64,000 nucleotides of DNA from Humimonas sp964465015 (GTDB taxonomy: Bacteria > Gemmatimonadota > Gemmatimonadetes > Palauibacterales > Palauibacteraceae): NCBI GenBank assembly GCA_964465015.1, contig CAYXHP010000080.1, forward strand, positions 1 to 64,000, written 5' to 3'. Shown piece by piece: positions 15,985 to 25,255 of this stretch; position 1 is the first letter of the stretch, and every line of letters begins with the position of its first letter. A model generated the notes under the pieces. That model did not search any database and was not told where the DNA came from. It was given only the letters and a program-made list of their open reading frames with translations. A program made the position numbers and the translations under genes.

Positions 15985-18399
15985 CTACTCCGACCGCAGG
16001 GTCAGAGCCGGATCCAGCCGCAGGGCGCGGCCCGCCGGGAGCAGGCAGGCCAGGACGGCCTCGAGAGCGACGATCACACCCACGGCCAGGTCCACGCTGG
16101 GGTCCGACAGGGAGAGGCCGCCGAGCCATCCCTGGTGCTCGACGACGCGCGCCGCCACCAGACCGGCGGGGAGCCCGATCGCCAGCCCCCAGCCGGCCAG
16201 CCACATCCCCTGGACGAGGACGAGCCTCGCCACGCTGGCGGGGGATGCGCCCAGGGCCACCCGAACGGCGATCTCCCTCGAGCGCTGCCGGACGAAGTAG
16301 GCCATCACGCCGTACAGGCCGATGGCCGAGAGGAGGAGGGACGCGAGGGCGAACGCCGAGACGAGGGTGGAGCGGAACCTGGGCTCGAACATCGTGCTCG
16401 ACAGCCGCGAGGCCATGGTGCGAAGCGGCTCCACGGGAATGTCTCCACTCACGGCCCGCAGCACCCCCGGCCAGGCCGCGGCCAGCCCGCTCGATGCGGT
16501 CCGCGTCCGAATGAGGACGTTCATGTCGACACTGGGGTTCATCCACGCGGGGAGATAGAACATGCGCGGCGCCTCCTCGCCCGGACCCGCCTCCGTCACA
16601 TCGCCCACCACCCCGAGGATGGTGAGGTTCGTGGGCTGGCCCATGTCGAGCTGGAGGATCTGCCCGACGGGGTTCTCGCCCGGGAAGAACTCGCGCGCCG
16701 CCGCGCGGTTGATGACGGTCACGAGAGCCCCGGCTCGCTCGTCGGAGGGCTGGAAAGTCCGGCCGCGGAGGATGGTGATCCCCGCGGCGGAGAAGTAGCC
16801 ATCGGAGACGAAGCGGCGGGTGGCGCCCTTCTTGTCGGCGGCACTCGCGGGCGGTCGCCGGGCGGCCCACACTTCGTTGTACGGGCCCCTGCCGCTGAAC
16901 GGTGGTCGGTCGACCTCTCCGACCGCGACCACTCCGGGCAGGGCTCCCACGCGCCGGTTGAGGTCGTCCCAGGCCAGTCCGACCTCCTTCGGGCTCGGGA
17001 GCTTGAACTGCGGCAGCCGCACCTGGGAGTAGACCACCCCGGAGGTCGCCATGCCCGGGTCCTGGTTCTGAAGCCGGAGAAAGCTGCGGAGCAGGAGCCC
17101 CGAGGTCAGCATGAGCACGGTCGACAGGGCCACCTGGGCGACCACCAGCGCGCGCCTCGCCCGCGGGCGTCCCTCGCCGCGGCCACCCGCTCCCCCGCTC
17201 CTCAGCGCCTGCGCGAGGTTCAGGTCCGTGCTGCCCAGGGACGGCGCCACGCCGATGAGGGGGACCATGAGGAGAGCCGCGCCCAGCGTGAAGGCGAGGA
17301 CGTGTCCGTCGAGGCCGATCTGGTCCAGTCGGGGGAGCGCCGCCGGCGCCAGCTGCCGGAGCAACTGCCCTCCCCAGTAGGCGGCGGCGAGCCCCACCGC
17401 GGCTCCGGCCAGCGCGATCACCACGCTCTCGGTGAGGTGCTGCCGCATGAGCCGCCCCCTCGAGGCCCCGAGGCTCAGACGGCACGCGATCTCGGTCCGG
17501 CGGGTGAGGAAGTTGGCAAGGAAGAGCGACGCGACGTTGATGCAGGCGACGAGCGGCAGGAGGGCGACGATTCCGAGCAGAACGAGGAGGGACGCTCGGG
17601 CACGGCCGAAGAAGTGGTCGTGAAGGGTCTCCGCACGGGCGCTCCATCCCTCCTTGGTGTCCGGGAAGTTCCGGGCGATGCCCGCGGCCACCGCGACGAG
17701 CTGGTCCCCCGCCTGCTGGAGGGTGCGTCCCTCGCGGAGCCGCCCCACGGCGTTGAAATTGTTGTTTCCGCGTCCCGAGGCGTACCCGGCCGATCGCTGC
17801 AGGGGAAGCCACATGTCGCTGCCGGCCGGAAAGGAGAACCCGGCGGGCATGATGCCGACCACCTGCACCGGGCGCCCGTCCACGGTGATCGTCCGGCCGA
17901 CCAGCGATGGATCGCCGCCGTACGCGGTGTTCCAGAGCCGGTAACCGAGGAGCGCCACGTCCTGATCGCCCCGGCTCTCATCGCCATCGGCGAAGGCGCG
18001 CCCCAGCACCGGGGCCACGCCCAGCGTGGGGAAGAGGCTCGCGGACACCGTGTAGCCGGTCACCTGCCGCGGGCTTCCGCTCCCGGTGAGCAGCAGGTGG
18101 TCGCCGAACACGTCCGCGACGCCGAGCGACTGGAACGCGTCGCACCCGGCTCGATAGTCGCGGTAGTCGTCGTACGAGAGGCTGTTCGAGCCGCCGGTGG
18201 GCGTCGTGGCCGAGATCCAGACCAGCCGGTCGGGCCGCGGGTAGGGAAGCGGCCGCAGGACGGCCGTCACGTACGTCGAGAACACGAGGCTGATGGCGCC
18301 GATGCCCAGGCCCAGCACCAGGATGGCGGCGACCGCGAAACCAGGATGGCGCCGCAAGCTCCGGAGCGTGAAGCGGACATCCTGCACGAAGCCCTGCAT
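15985..18399 (-). CDS. ABC transporter permease, MacB/FtsX type (ADOP family)
   Basis: 804 residues from ATG 18399, with a GGGGGG run 4 bp upstream; an in-frame extension to 18468 is possible. It begins MQGFVQDVRFTLRSLRRHPGF and has two MacB periplasmic-core/FtsX permease units: a first membrane helix near residue 25, the first FtsX block with LLPLVACINVASLFLANFLTRR, a second core, and a final FtsX block with LYGVMAYFVRQRSREIAVRVALGAS. These duplicated permeases lack their own ATPase and often work with unlinked ATPases; substrates are unknown. The N-terminal extra domain seen in the second ADOP of this window is absent. No PadR gene is adjacent. Confidence 0.88.
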   Translation of the reverse strand: MQGFVQDVRFTLRSLRRHPGFAVAAILVLGLGIGAISLVFSTYVTAVLRPLPYPRPDRLVWISATTPTGGSNSLSYDDYRDYRAGCDAFQSLGVADVFGDHLLLTGSGSPRQVTGYTVSASLFPTLGVAPVLGRAFADGDESRGDQDVALLGYRLWNTAYGGDPSLVGRTITVDGRPVQVVGIMPAGFSFPAGSDMWLPLQRSAGYASGRGNNNFNAVGRLREGRTLQQAGDQLVAVAAGIARNFPDTKEGWSARAETLHDHFFGRARASLLVLLGIVALLPLVACINVASLFLANFLTRRTEIACRLSLGASRGRLMRQHLTESVVIALAGAAVGLAAAYWGGQLLRQLAPAALPRLDQIGLDGHVLAFTLGAALLMVPLIGVAPSLGSTDLNLAQALRSGGAGGRGEGRPRARRALVVAQVALSTVLMLTSGLLLRSFLRLQNQDPGMATSGVVYSQVRLPQFKLPSPKEVGLAWDDLNRRVGALPGVVAVGEVDRPPFSGRGPYNEVWAARRPPASAADKKGATRRFVSDGYFSAAGITILRGRTFQPSDERAGALVTVINRAAAREFFPGENPVGQILQLDMGQPTNLTILGVVGDVTEAGPGEEAPRMFYLPAWMNPSVDMNVLIRTRTASSGLAAAWPGVLRAVSGDIPVEPLRTMASRLSSTMFEPRFRSTLVSAFALASLLLSAIGLYGVMAYFVRQRSREIAVRVALGASPASVARLVLVQGMWLAGWGLAIGLPAGLVAARVVEHQGWLGGLSLSDPSVDLAVGVIVALEAVLACLLPAGRALRLDPALTLRSE

Positions 18400-18588
18400 G
18401 GCACCCCCCGGCATGAATCGAAACGGTCGAACCTCTCTCATCGTGGCGTCATACGGTGGGCCAGCCATCCTCGGCTCGCGGAAAGCCTACTCTTGGACAC
18501 CACGTCCGGGCCCCCGGTTGCGACGTGCACGCGGTCGAACTCGGAGCCCCGTCCGATGAGCTCGCACCGCCACACGGGGCTCTGAGCC

Positions 18589-19488
18589 GTGCCCGAGCTC
18601 CCCGAGATCACCGCCTACCTGGAGGGCTTCGAGCGCACGATCCTCGGCGACACGCTCGAGCGGGCCCGCGTGCGCTCACCCTCGCTGATGCGCACGTACT
18701 ATCCACCGCTGTCGACCGCCGAGGGGATGCGCGTCACGGGCCTGCGCCGCCTCGGGAAGCGCGTCGTGTGGGCCATGGAGGACGACCTGTTTCTCGTCTT
18801 CCACCTCATGCTCACCGGCCGCTTCCACTGGAAGAAGAAGGGCGCGAGAGTCCCCAGGAAAGGGGCCCACGCGGCTTTCGACTTTCCCGGCGGCACCCTC
18901 CTCCTCACGGAGGCGGGCACGAAGAAGCGCGCCTCGCTGTGGGTGGTCCGGGGCGAGGAAGCCCTGGGCGCGCTCGATCCGGGCGGCCTGGAGCCGCTGG
19001 AGGCATCGCTGGAGGCTTTCCGCGCCGCGCTCCTCCGCGAGAGCCACACCCTGAAGCGGGCCCTCACCGATCCACGAATCTTCTCGGGGATCGGGAACGC
19101 GCACTCGGACGAGATCCTGCTCTCGGCCCGCCTCTCGCCCCTGCAGCTCACCGGGAACCTGTCGGTGGAGGAGATCCGGCGCCTGTACGAGACGACGCGC
19201 CGGTCGCTGGCCGAGTGGACGGAGCGTCTCCGGAAGGAATTCGGCCAGGCGTTTCCGGAGAAGATCACCGCCTTCCACCCGGCGATGGCGGCGCACGGGA
19301 AGTTCGGGGAGCCGTGCCCGGTGTGCGGCGACCCGATCCAGCGCATCCGCTACGCCGACCGGGAGACGAACTACTGCGTCACCTGTCAGACGGGCGGAAA
19401 AGTCCTGGCGGACCGGGGGCTCAGCCGGCTCCTGGGGGAGGACTGGCCGCGCACGCTCGAGGAGCTGGAGGAGCTCGGAGGGGGGTGA
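18589..19488 (+). CDS. Fpg/Nei-family DNA glycosylase
   Basis: 299 residues starting with GTG. MPELPE gives the catalytic Pro (second residue, Schiff-base nucleophile) and following Glu of formamidopyrimidine/endonuclease VIII glycosylases. The helix-two-turn-helix region is represented by IFSGIGNAHSDEILLSARLSP, and a C-terminal zinc finger has CPVCG followed by NYCVTCQTGGK. The enzyme excises oxidised bases and cleaves the strand by beta/delta elimination. The AHSDEIL variant and the TGGK ending differ from standard MutM (IYADE, GRGT), so this is probably a divergent Fpg/Nei subgroup and the lesion preference is unclear. Confidence 0.88.
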   Translation: MPELPEITAYLEGFERTILGDTLERARVRSPSLMRTYYPPLSTAEGMRVTGLRRLGKRVVWAMEDDLFLVFHLMLTGRFHWKKKGARVPRKGAHAAFDFPGGTLLLTEAGTKKRASLWVVRGEEALGALDPGGLEPLEASLEAFRAALLRESHTLKRALTDPRIFSGIGNAHSDEILLSARLSPLQLTGNLSVEEIRRLYETTRRSLAEWTERLRKEFGQAFPEKITAFHPAMAAHGKFGEPCPVCGDPIQRIRYADRETNYCVTCQTGGKVLADRGLSRLLGEDWPRTLEELEELGGG

Positions 19489-19748
19489 CGGGCCCGACCA
19501 GCTCCTGCTTCGTGCGGATCGTGATCGGGAGGGCGGACGCGGATCTCACGGTAGGAGAAGGCGCGGCGGGCCGTCGCGGCTCCAGGCCGACGACTTTCGG
19601 ACCACCGGCGCTCGCTCCCGGAGCTGCCGGAGCCCATCTTGAGCTTCCGGCCCGCCGCGCCATCCTGCGGGTGGAGCCGTGGCGGCCGGAGCGAACGTCG
19701 CTCCGCCGTCGGCCGCGCTCGCGGCGACCCCAACCCGAGGAGCCCCCG

Positions 19749-20042
19749 ATGATCCGAGTCAGGGATGTCTTCCAGATCGAGCCCGAGCACATGCAGGAAG
19801 CCAAGGCGCTCGCGAGCCAGATGTTCGGCGCGCTGGGCGAGGACGGTCCACGGTTCACCATCATGACCGACCTGATCGCCGACTTCTTCACGCTCGTGTT
19901 CGAGTCCGAGCACGAGAGCCTGGCCGCCTTCGAGTCGGCCTTCGGGACCACCATGTCGAATCCGGATGCGAGGAAGGTCTACACCAGGTTCCGAGAGACG
20001 ATCATTAGCGGCCGGCGAGAGATCTTCACGATCGTGGAGTGA
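19749..20042 (+). CDS. Small dimeric alpha/beta-barrel-like protein
   Basis: 97 residues; the ATG at 19749 follows GAGGAG at 19737-19742. The sequence alternates strands and helices (IRVRDVFQIEPEHMQEAKAL, then FTLVFESEHESLAAFESAFG), a pattern seen in NIPSNAP/ABM-type dimeric ferredoxin-like proteins, but the family assignment is tentative and no catalytic residues can be named. It lies 260 bp after the glycosylase, with a possible promoter in between, and 33 bp before the YdeI-like gene. Confidence 0.65.
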   Translation: MIRVRDVFQIEPEHMQEAKALASQMFGALGEDGPRFTIMTDLIADFFTLVFESEHESLAAFESAFGTTMSNPDARKVYTRFRETIISGRREIFTIVE

Positions 20043-20075
20043 CCGAGGCGGCCACCCCGGCCCCGGGAGACAGCC

Positions 20076-20681
20076 ATGGGAAAGCGAGACCCTCGCGTCG
20101 ACGCGTACATCGACGACGCTGCCGATTTCGCCCGGCCCATTCTCCGTCACCTGCGCGAGCTGGTCCACGCGGCCTCGCCCGACATCGATGAGACGATCAA
20201 GTGGAGCTTCCCCCACTTCACGCACCAGGGGATCGTGTGCAGCATGGCCGCCTTCAAGGAGCACTGCACCTTCGGCTTCTGGAAGGCGAGCCTGATCCTC
20301 CCGGACGAGACGAAGCGGGAGGAGGCGATGGGTCAGTTCGGGCGCATCAGGTCGCTGGAGGATCTGCCGTCACGCGGGACTCTGACCGAGTGGGTACGGG
20401 AGGCCGTGCGATTGAACCGGGAGGGCGTGAAAGTGCCGAACGCCGCGGGGCGAAAACGGGCCCGTGAGCTCGAGGTCCCGGACGACTTCCGCGCGGCACT
20501 CGACCGGAGCCCGGCGGCGGCGGTCACCTTCGAGGGCTTCAGCCCCAGCCACCGGAACGAGTACGTGGAGTGGATCACCGAGGCCAGGCGGGAGGCCACC
20601 CGCGAGCGCCGGATCCGCACCTCGATCGAGTGGCTGGAAGAGGGCAAGCCGCACAACTGGAGATACATGAAGGGCCGGTGA
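20076..20681 (+). CDS. DUF1801 / YdeI (OmdA)-like protein
   Basis: 201 residues. The N-terminal half matches DUF1801 (frataxin-like fold: ARPILRHLRELVHAASPDID, then IKWSFPHFTH and GFWKASLI). The C-terminal ~70 residues (VPDDFRAALDRSPAAAVTFEGFSPSHRNEYVEWI) match the YdeI/OmdA domain, including the typical EYVEWITEARREATRERRI ending. Family members have been linked to resistance to cationic peptides or to the bacteriocin-tolerance phenotype, but a biochemical activity is not established. It is downstream of the small alpha/beta-barrel gene and probably co-transcribed. Confidence 0.82.
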   Translation: MGKRDPRVDAYIDDAADFARPILRHLRELVHAASPDIDETIKWSFPHFTHQGIVCSMAAFKEHCTFGFWKASLILPDETKREEAMGQFGRIRSLEDLPSRGTLTEWVREAVRLNREGVKVPNAAGRKRARELEVPDDFRAALDRSPAAAVTFEGFSPSHRNEYVEWITEARREATRERRIRTSIEWLEEGKPHNWRYMKGR

Positions 20682-20751
20682 GGCAGGCCGTGCGAGCGCC
20701 TGGCTACTCGTCCACGCGCTGGCGGCTCGTCCGCCCCGGCCTGCGGAGAGG

Positions 20752-20901
20752 TCAGTCCCTGGCCCTCCCGATGGCGCGAGCCTCCTCGTCGTCGAACACG
20801 AACGCCATCTCGACGTCGAGGGCCGAGTTCCAGTTGAGGGCCCAGCTAGCGACAGCCGCCGGGTCGTCCGACTCGCAGATGGCCACGCCCGTGAATCGGC
20901 T
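20752..20901 (-). pseudogene. 3' remnant of a DUF3303-like gene
   Basis: Reading the minus strand directly after the TAG of the ADOP gene, in the same frame, gives about 49 codons (RFTGVAICESDDPAAVASWA, then NWNSALDVEM, ending in DEEARAIGRARD) before TGA at 20752-20754. The pattern GxAICESDD..AV.SWALNWN...DVEM matches the C-terminal part of small DUF3303 proteins. There is no plausible start codon with a ribosome-binding site, and the first half of the domain is missing, so this is best read as a truncated gene tail abutting the ADOP gene. Confidence 0.5.
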
Positions 20902-23580
20902 CTACTCCTCTCTGAGCGCCACCATCGGATCAACCGTGGCCGCACGCCACGCGGGGACCAGGGCCGCCGCGAGGGCCACGGCCGACAGGGCGATGGCCGA
21001 CAGGGTGAGCGTGACGGGATCGGTGGCCGTGATGCCGTACAGGAAGGAGGCCACGAGCCGCGTCGCGCCCAGCGAGAGTACGAGGCCGGCCGCGATGCCT
21101 GTGGCCACCACCAGGGCGGCCTCTCGCGCCACCATGGCGAGGATGCGTGCGCGGGGCGCTCCGAGGGCGATCCGGACCCCGATCTCGTTCCGACGACGGG
21201 CCACGCCGTAGGACATCGTGCCGTACAGGCCGATCACGGCCAGGACGAGCGCGAGGAGGCCGAAGAAGCCCGATAGCGTGGCGAGAAGGCGGGGTCGCGC
21301 CAGCGAGCTGGAGACCTGGCGGCTCAGTGTCGTGAACTCGAGCGTGATGGAGGCGTCGAGCGCTCGCACGACCCGCGTCACCTCCGGCACCAGCGCCTCG
21401 GGCGCGCCCCCGGTGCGGAGCGACAACTGCACGGTCGGCTCCCACAGCTCGGTCTGGGCCAGCGGCACGTAGGCGGTGGCGAGCTCCGTCTCATCCAGCT
21501 TCCGGTACTTGGCGTCCTCCACGACGCCCACGACCTCCATCGGGTCCGCCAGGCTGTCGTGCTCGCTGATTCGCACGGTCTTGCCCAGCGGATCGGCGTC
21601 GCCGAAGAAGCGGTGGGCCATCGCCCGGTTCACCAGCACCACCTTCGCGCTGCCGGCGTCGTCCCGCGGCGTGAAGTCACGGCCGGCGAGGAGACGCGTG
21701 CCGAGCGCGCGCAAGTAGCCATCCGTGATTCCGTTGAACCACACCAGGGCATCGCGCTCGGACTTCGGGGTGAAGCCATCCACGGCCACGTCCTCGTTCC
21801 AGGCGACACCGCTGATCGGCGTGAGCAGCGAGGCGCCGGCGCTCCGCACGCCCGGAAGGGAGCGGACCCGGTCGAGGAGCGTGCGCGGGACGGCGGCCCG
21901 CTCCGCTGCGGAGAGATGCAGGTGGGACCAGTCAGCCCGGACCACCAGCACGCCGTCGCGCCGGAATCCCGGGTCCACCGAGTCGAGGTGCTGGAAGCTA
22001 GCGACCAGGAGTCCGGCGCCCGCGACGAGGACGAAGGACAGGGCGACCTGGGCCGCCACGAGCCCGCGCGCGAGCCCGGGCCTGGCGTCGCCGACCAGGC
22101 CTCGGCCCGAGGCCCGGATGGCCGAGAGGGGGGGCGTGGCGCCGGAGCGGAGCGCGGGCACGAGTCCGAACAGGATGCCCGTCAGCACGGCCACTCCGAC
22201 GGTGAAGCCCAGCACGCGCGGGTCGAGCGACAGGTCCAGGACCACCGGTCCCCGGCCCCGGGAGAGGAAGCCGACCACCAGGCCGGCGGACCAGCGCGCG
22301 AACACGAGGCCCACGCCGGCGCCCAGCAGCGACACGATCAGGCTCTCGACCAGCGTCTGGCGCGCGAGGCGTGCGCGTCCGGCACCGAGCGCGCGGCGCA
22401 CCGCGAGCTCGTGGCCGCGTGCCGTGGTGCGAGCCAGGAGCAGCTGGGCCACGTTGGCGCACGCGATGAGCAGGACCACGGCGACGACCAGGAGGAGAAC
22501 GAAGAGGGCGTGGTCGTACTGGTCCCGGAGCCGGGACACACCGTTGCCGGCGCGGTCGGCGGTCAGGGTGGTCCGGCGGTAGGAGCTCTGCTCTTTGGCG
22601 GTCCAGTGCCCCGGGACCGTGGACGCGAACGTGCCGCGCGAGATCGCGGCGAGGCCCGCCCGGGCCGTTCGCAGCGACTCGCTGGGGCCCAGACGCCCGA
22701 ACACGCTCAGGAACCACGTGCTGCGGCCGTCCAGGATGTCGCGTCCGGGACGCACGATCGCGATCGCGCACAGTGGCACGAACACCTGGGCGGCGTGACC
22801 CACGTCGATGCCGCTGAATCCGGCCCGGGTCACGCCCACGATCCGAAACCTGTGGCCGTCGAGCGAGAGGGTCCGGCCGATGGCGTCCATGGCGCCGCCG
22901 TACTCGCGCTCCCAGAAGCCGTGGCTCAGCACCGCGGTCCCCGGACAGCCCCGCACGTCGTCCGCGCGGCCCAGGAGACGACCCGCGGCCGCCTGGACGC
23001 CCAGGACCCGGAAGTAGTCCCCGCTCACCAGCGCCCCGGGCGCGTGCCGCACCACGCCGCCACGTGACAGGTCAAAGGCCTCCTGGTCGGCGAACGCGAA
23101 GGTCCCCTCCAGGGCGCCCTGCCGGTCACGGATCTGCTCCCAGAGGGGGTTGGTGAAGATCGAGTTCCCATCGCTCATCGACAGGCGCACCAGCTGTTCG
23201 GGCCGCCGCACCGGGACCGAGCGCAGGAGCACCGCATCGATGAGGCTGAAGATGGCCGTGTTGGCGCCGATGCCAAGGCCGAGAGACAGGACCGCGACGA
23301 GGGTGAAGCCGCGGTGGGTGTTCAGCGCCCGGAGCGCGTAGCGGACGTCGAACAGGAGAGACTCGAGCCAGCCGACCACGTCCACGTCCCGAATGCGCCG
23401 GCGGATGATCTCGACCCGCCCGAATTGCCGGCGGGCCGTGCGCCTGGCCTCGGCGGGGCTCATGCCGCCGGCCACGAGCTCGTCGACGCGCTCCTCGAGG
23501 TGGAAGGCCATCTCCCGGTCGATGTCACGCCACACGCTGCCGGGCCGCAGGAGATTGACCAGGCGCCGGTGCCAGCTCAT
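20902..23580 (-). CDS. ABC transporter permease, ADOP family with N-terminal prefix domain
   Basis: 892 residues. The N-terminal ~85 residues are the ADOP permease prefix (REMAFHLEERVDELVAGGMS, then ARRTARRQFGR). Two MacB-core/FtsX units follow, with LLIACANVAQLLLARTTARG in the first permease block and LYGTMSYGVARRRNEIGVRIALG in the second. The gene is transcribed 54 bp after a PadR regulator gene, the usual arrangement for this family. Exported substrate and partner ATPase are unknown. The stop codon TAG is followed in frame by the DUF3303-like remnant. Confidence 0.9.
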   Translation of the reverse strand: MSWHRRLVNLLRPGSVWRDIDREMAFHLEERVDELVAGGMSPAEARRTARRQFGRVEIIRRRIRDVDVVGWLESLLFDVRYALRALNTHRGFTLVAVLSLGLGIGANTAIFSLIDAVLLRSVPVRRPEQLVRLSMSDGNSIFTNPLWEQIRDRQGALEGTFAFADQEAFDLSRGGVVRHAPGALVSGDYFRVLGVQAAAGRLLGRADDVRGCPGTAVLSHGFWEREYGGAMDAIGRTLSLDGHRFRIVGVTRAGFSGIDVGHAAQVFVPLCAIAIVRPGRDILDGRSTWFLSVFGRLGPSESLRTARAGLAAISRGTFASTVPGHWTAKEQSSYRRTTLTADRAGNGVSRLRDQYDHALFVLLLVVAVVLLIACANVAQLLLARTTARGHELAVRRALGAGRARLARQTLVESLIVSLLGAGVGLVFARWSAGLVVGFLSRGRGPVVLDLSLDPRVLGFTVGVAVLTGILFGLVPALRSGATPPLSAIRASGRGLVGDARPGLARGLVAAQVALSFVLVAGAGLLVASFQHLDSVDPGFRRDGVLVVRADWSHLHLSAAERAAVPRTLLDRVRSLPGVRSAGASLLTPISGVAWNEDVAVDGFTPKSERDALVWFNGITDGYLRALGTRLLAGRDFTPRDDAGSAKVVLVNRAMAHRFFGDADPLGKTVRISEHDSLADPMEVVGVVEDAKYRKLDETELATAYVPLAQTELWEPTVQLSLRTGGAPEALVPEVTRVVRALDASITLEFTTLSRQVSSSLARPRLLATLSGFFGLLALVLAVIGLYGTMSYGVARRRNEIGVRIALGAPRARILAMVAREAALVVATGIAAGLVLSLGATRLVASFLYGITATDPVTLTLSAIALSAVALAAALVPAWRAATVDPMVALREE

Positions 23581-23634
23581 GGGTCCTCCGGGGGTCGGTC
23601 CGTGCCGCGAGTCATCGTCGGAGGTCGGTGTCCG

Positions 23635-23970
23635 TCAGGCGTACTCGAGCACGCGCCGCACGCCCTCGGTGAGCCGCTCCCAGCTCGCGCGCTCCTCGCC
23701 CAGCTGCCGACGGCCCGCCGCCGTGACGGAGTAGAAGCGGGCTTCGCGGTTCTTGTCGGTGACTCCCCATTCCGCTTGGAGCCAGCCCGCCTGCTCCATG
23801 CGGTGCAGGGCGGGATACAGGGAGCCTTCCTCGACCCGCAGGAGGTCCGACGAGAGCCGGTGGATGGCCGCGGTGACGGCGTACCCGTGCAGCGGGCCCT
23901 GCGCCGCGAGTGTCTGGAGCACGAGGAGATCGAGGGTCCCCTGGAGGACGTTGTTCCGGTAGGAGGTCAC
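23635..23970 (-). CDS. PadR-family transcriptional regulator
   Basis: 111 residues from GTG 23970, with GGGAG about 6 bp upstream; a longer frame to 24039 reads as arginine/proline-rich leader and is rejected. The winged helix (NVLQGTLDLLVLQTLAAQGP, LHGYAVTAAIHRLSSDLLRV, EEGSLYPALHRMEQAGWL) is the typical PadR domain, with a short C-terminal helix for dimerisation. PadR proteins of this type repress the permease gene downstream and their own promoter. A strong palindrome lies 77 bp upstream at 24047-24068. Confidence 0.9.
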   Translation of the reverse strand: MTSYRNNVLQGTLDLLVLQTLAAQGPLHGYAVTAAIHRLSSDLLRVEEGSLYPALHRMEQAGWLQAEWGVTDKNREARFYSVTAAGRRQLGEERASWERLTEGVRRVLEYA

Positions 23971-24046
23971 GGCGTCTCCCGCGCTGAAGCGAGGTGGGCT
24001 TCTGCGCGGACCGGCGCGGAGACCCTCCGGGCTTTCCATAGATGGC

Positions 24047-24068
24047 TATACCTATAGAGCTAGGTATA
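24047..24068. promoter_or_regulatory. Probable PadR operator
   Basis: Perfect inverted repeat TATACCTA (24047-24054) and TAGGTATA (24061-24068) with a 6-bp spacer. It lies in the only A/T-rich stretch upstream of the PadR gene, about 77 bp before the GTG, and contains -10-like TATA sequences on the minus strand. Position and symmetry suit PadR autorepression of the padR-ADOP operon. Confidence 0.6.
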
Positions 24069-24280
24069 TCTCCCCGGCGCTCGGAGGTCAAGCGCGCCGC
24101 CGAGGCACGGGCCCGCAGCCCACCGGCCGAGCGCGTCGCCGACGGCCAAGCCCGTGGCCCGCCGGCCGAGCGCACCGACCGACCATCCCTTCGGTTCGCC
24201 GCAGCTTGACCTCGACTTGATCGGCTCTCCCCAGCCTCCGCCTCGGATACGCGACGAGTCCGAGCCAGCGGAGGTCCGAC

Positions 24281-25051
24281 ATGAGTCCGATGCTACGACC
24301 GTCTCGAGAGCGCCGCCGCGCGGGCCTCTTCCTCGCGGCCATCCTCCTGTCCGGCCTGGCCGGGCAGGGGTGCGCGGAGTACGTCCGCCGACCGCTGCCG
24401 GCCCCGTTTCCGGCCACCCGCGGAGGCACGCCGGTGCCCGGAAAGGGCGCCGGGCTCGGGCTCGAGCTGGGCGATGCGCTCCAGGGCCAGGAGCTGCAGC
24501 GCAAGCAGATCGTGGCGGGCCGGCTGCTGATCGGCATCGCCGACCGGGTGTCTCTCAGCGCGGCCAGCTACGGGGGCCACGAGGACCGGGACCCATCGGG
24601 CTCGTTGCTCTCGGGCAAGGTCCGGCTCGGCTCCCTCCTGGGCCGCCGAACGAGCACGGCGCTCCACCTGGGCCTGGCCAGCATGTCGCGCTCCGACGGG
24701 CCGGCCCAGGATGAGTCGCTCACGGCCGAGGACTTCGCCCTCCCCACCGAGCTCCTGCTGGGCCCGCTCGTGGGCTCCAGCCACTTCAGCCTCTACGCCG
24801 GGCCCCGTCTCATGCACGAGAGCTACCACGACCGCCTGCACCCGGGGACGAGCGTCGACACGTGGATGCCCGGGGTCCTCGGCGGCGCTCACCTGCAGCT
24901 CGGAGGCGTCGTGCACCTGTTCGCCGAGAGCACGGTGGCCTGGCGGCCCGCGACGCGGTACAACGACTTCCGGTACCCGGGAGGGGCCATCTTCCTCCCC
25001 TCAGGAAGCATCGTGGCTTTTCTGGGCTCGCCGTTCCCCTGGGAGCACTGA
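24281..25051 (+). CDS. Predicted lipoprotein or outer-membrane barrel-like protein
   Basis: 256 residues. A long basic N-terminus (MSPMLRPSRERRRAG) precedes a hydrophobic signal ending LSGLAGQGC, a lipobox-like site with Cys31. The mature region alternates amphipathic stretches (RLLIGIADRVSLSAASYGG, VRLGSLLGRR, STALHLGLASMS, HFSLYAGPRL, AHLQLGGVVHLFAESTVAW), which suggests beta strands of a small outer-membrane barrel. I do not recognise the family. The ATG at 24281 has GGAGG 6 bp upstream. The preceding 200 bp carry an imperfect G+C-rich direct repeat and nothing else evident. Confidence 0.65.
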   Translation: MSPMLRPSRERRRAGLFLAAILLSGLAGQGCAEYVRRPLPAPFPATRGGTPVPGKGAGLGLELGDALQGQELQRKQIVAGRLLIGIADRVSLSAASYGGHEDRDPSGSLLSGKVRLGSLLGRRTSTALHLGLASMSRSDGPAQDESLTAEDFALPTELLLGPLVGSSHFSLYAGPRLMHESYHDRLHPGTSVDTWMPGVLGGAHLQLGGVVHLFAESTVAWRPATRYNDFRYPGGAIFLPSGSIVAFLGSPFPWEH

Positions 25052-25255
25052 CGGCGTTTCCGCGATTTCAAGGGAGCGGCAGCCCGTCACGATCGGCCCG
25101 GGGGCTTCGACCGGCATCGGTCGAGGTGCCCGTGATCATCGGGCATCTTGCCCTTCCTCGGGCGGCCGGACCATGATGCGGCGCGGTGATCGCGGGTCGA
25201 CGTAACTCTCGGGAGCTACGACCCGACGGCCAGCCCTGACGTGGAGGAGGTTCGC

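Noticed and set aside
15982..18585. 867-codon open frame opposite the first ADOP permease
   Set aside because: The charged, repetitive composition has no membrane helix or motif; the minus-strand permease is unambiguous.
24100..24180. G+C-rich imperfect direct repeats upstream of the barrel-like gene
   Set aside because: Two copies of a GCCC-CCGGCCGAGCGC pattern only, with mismatches; could be low-complexity drift.
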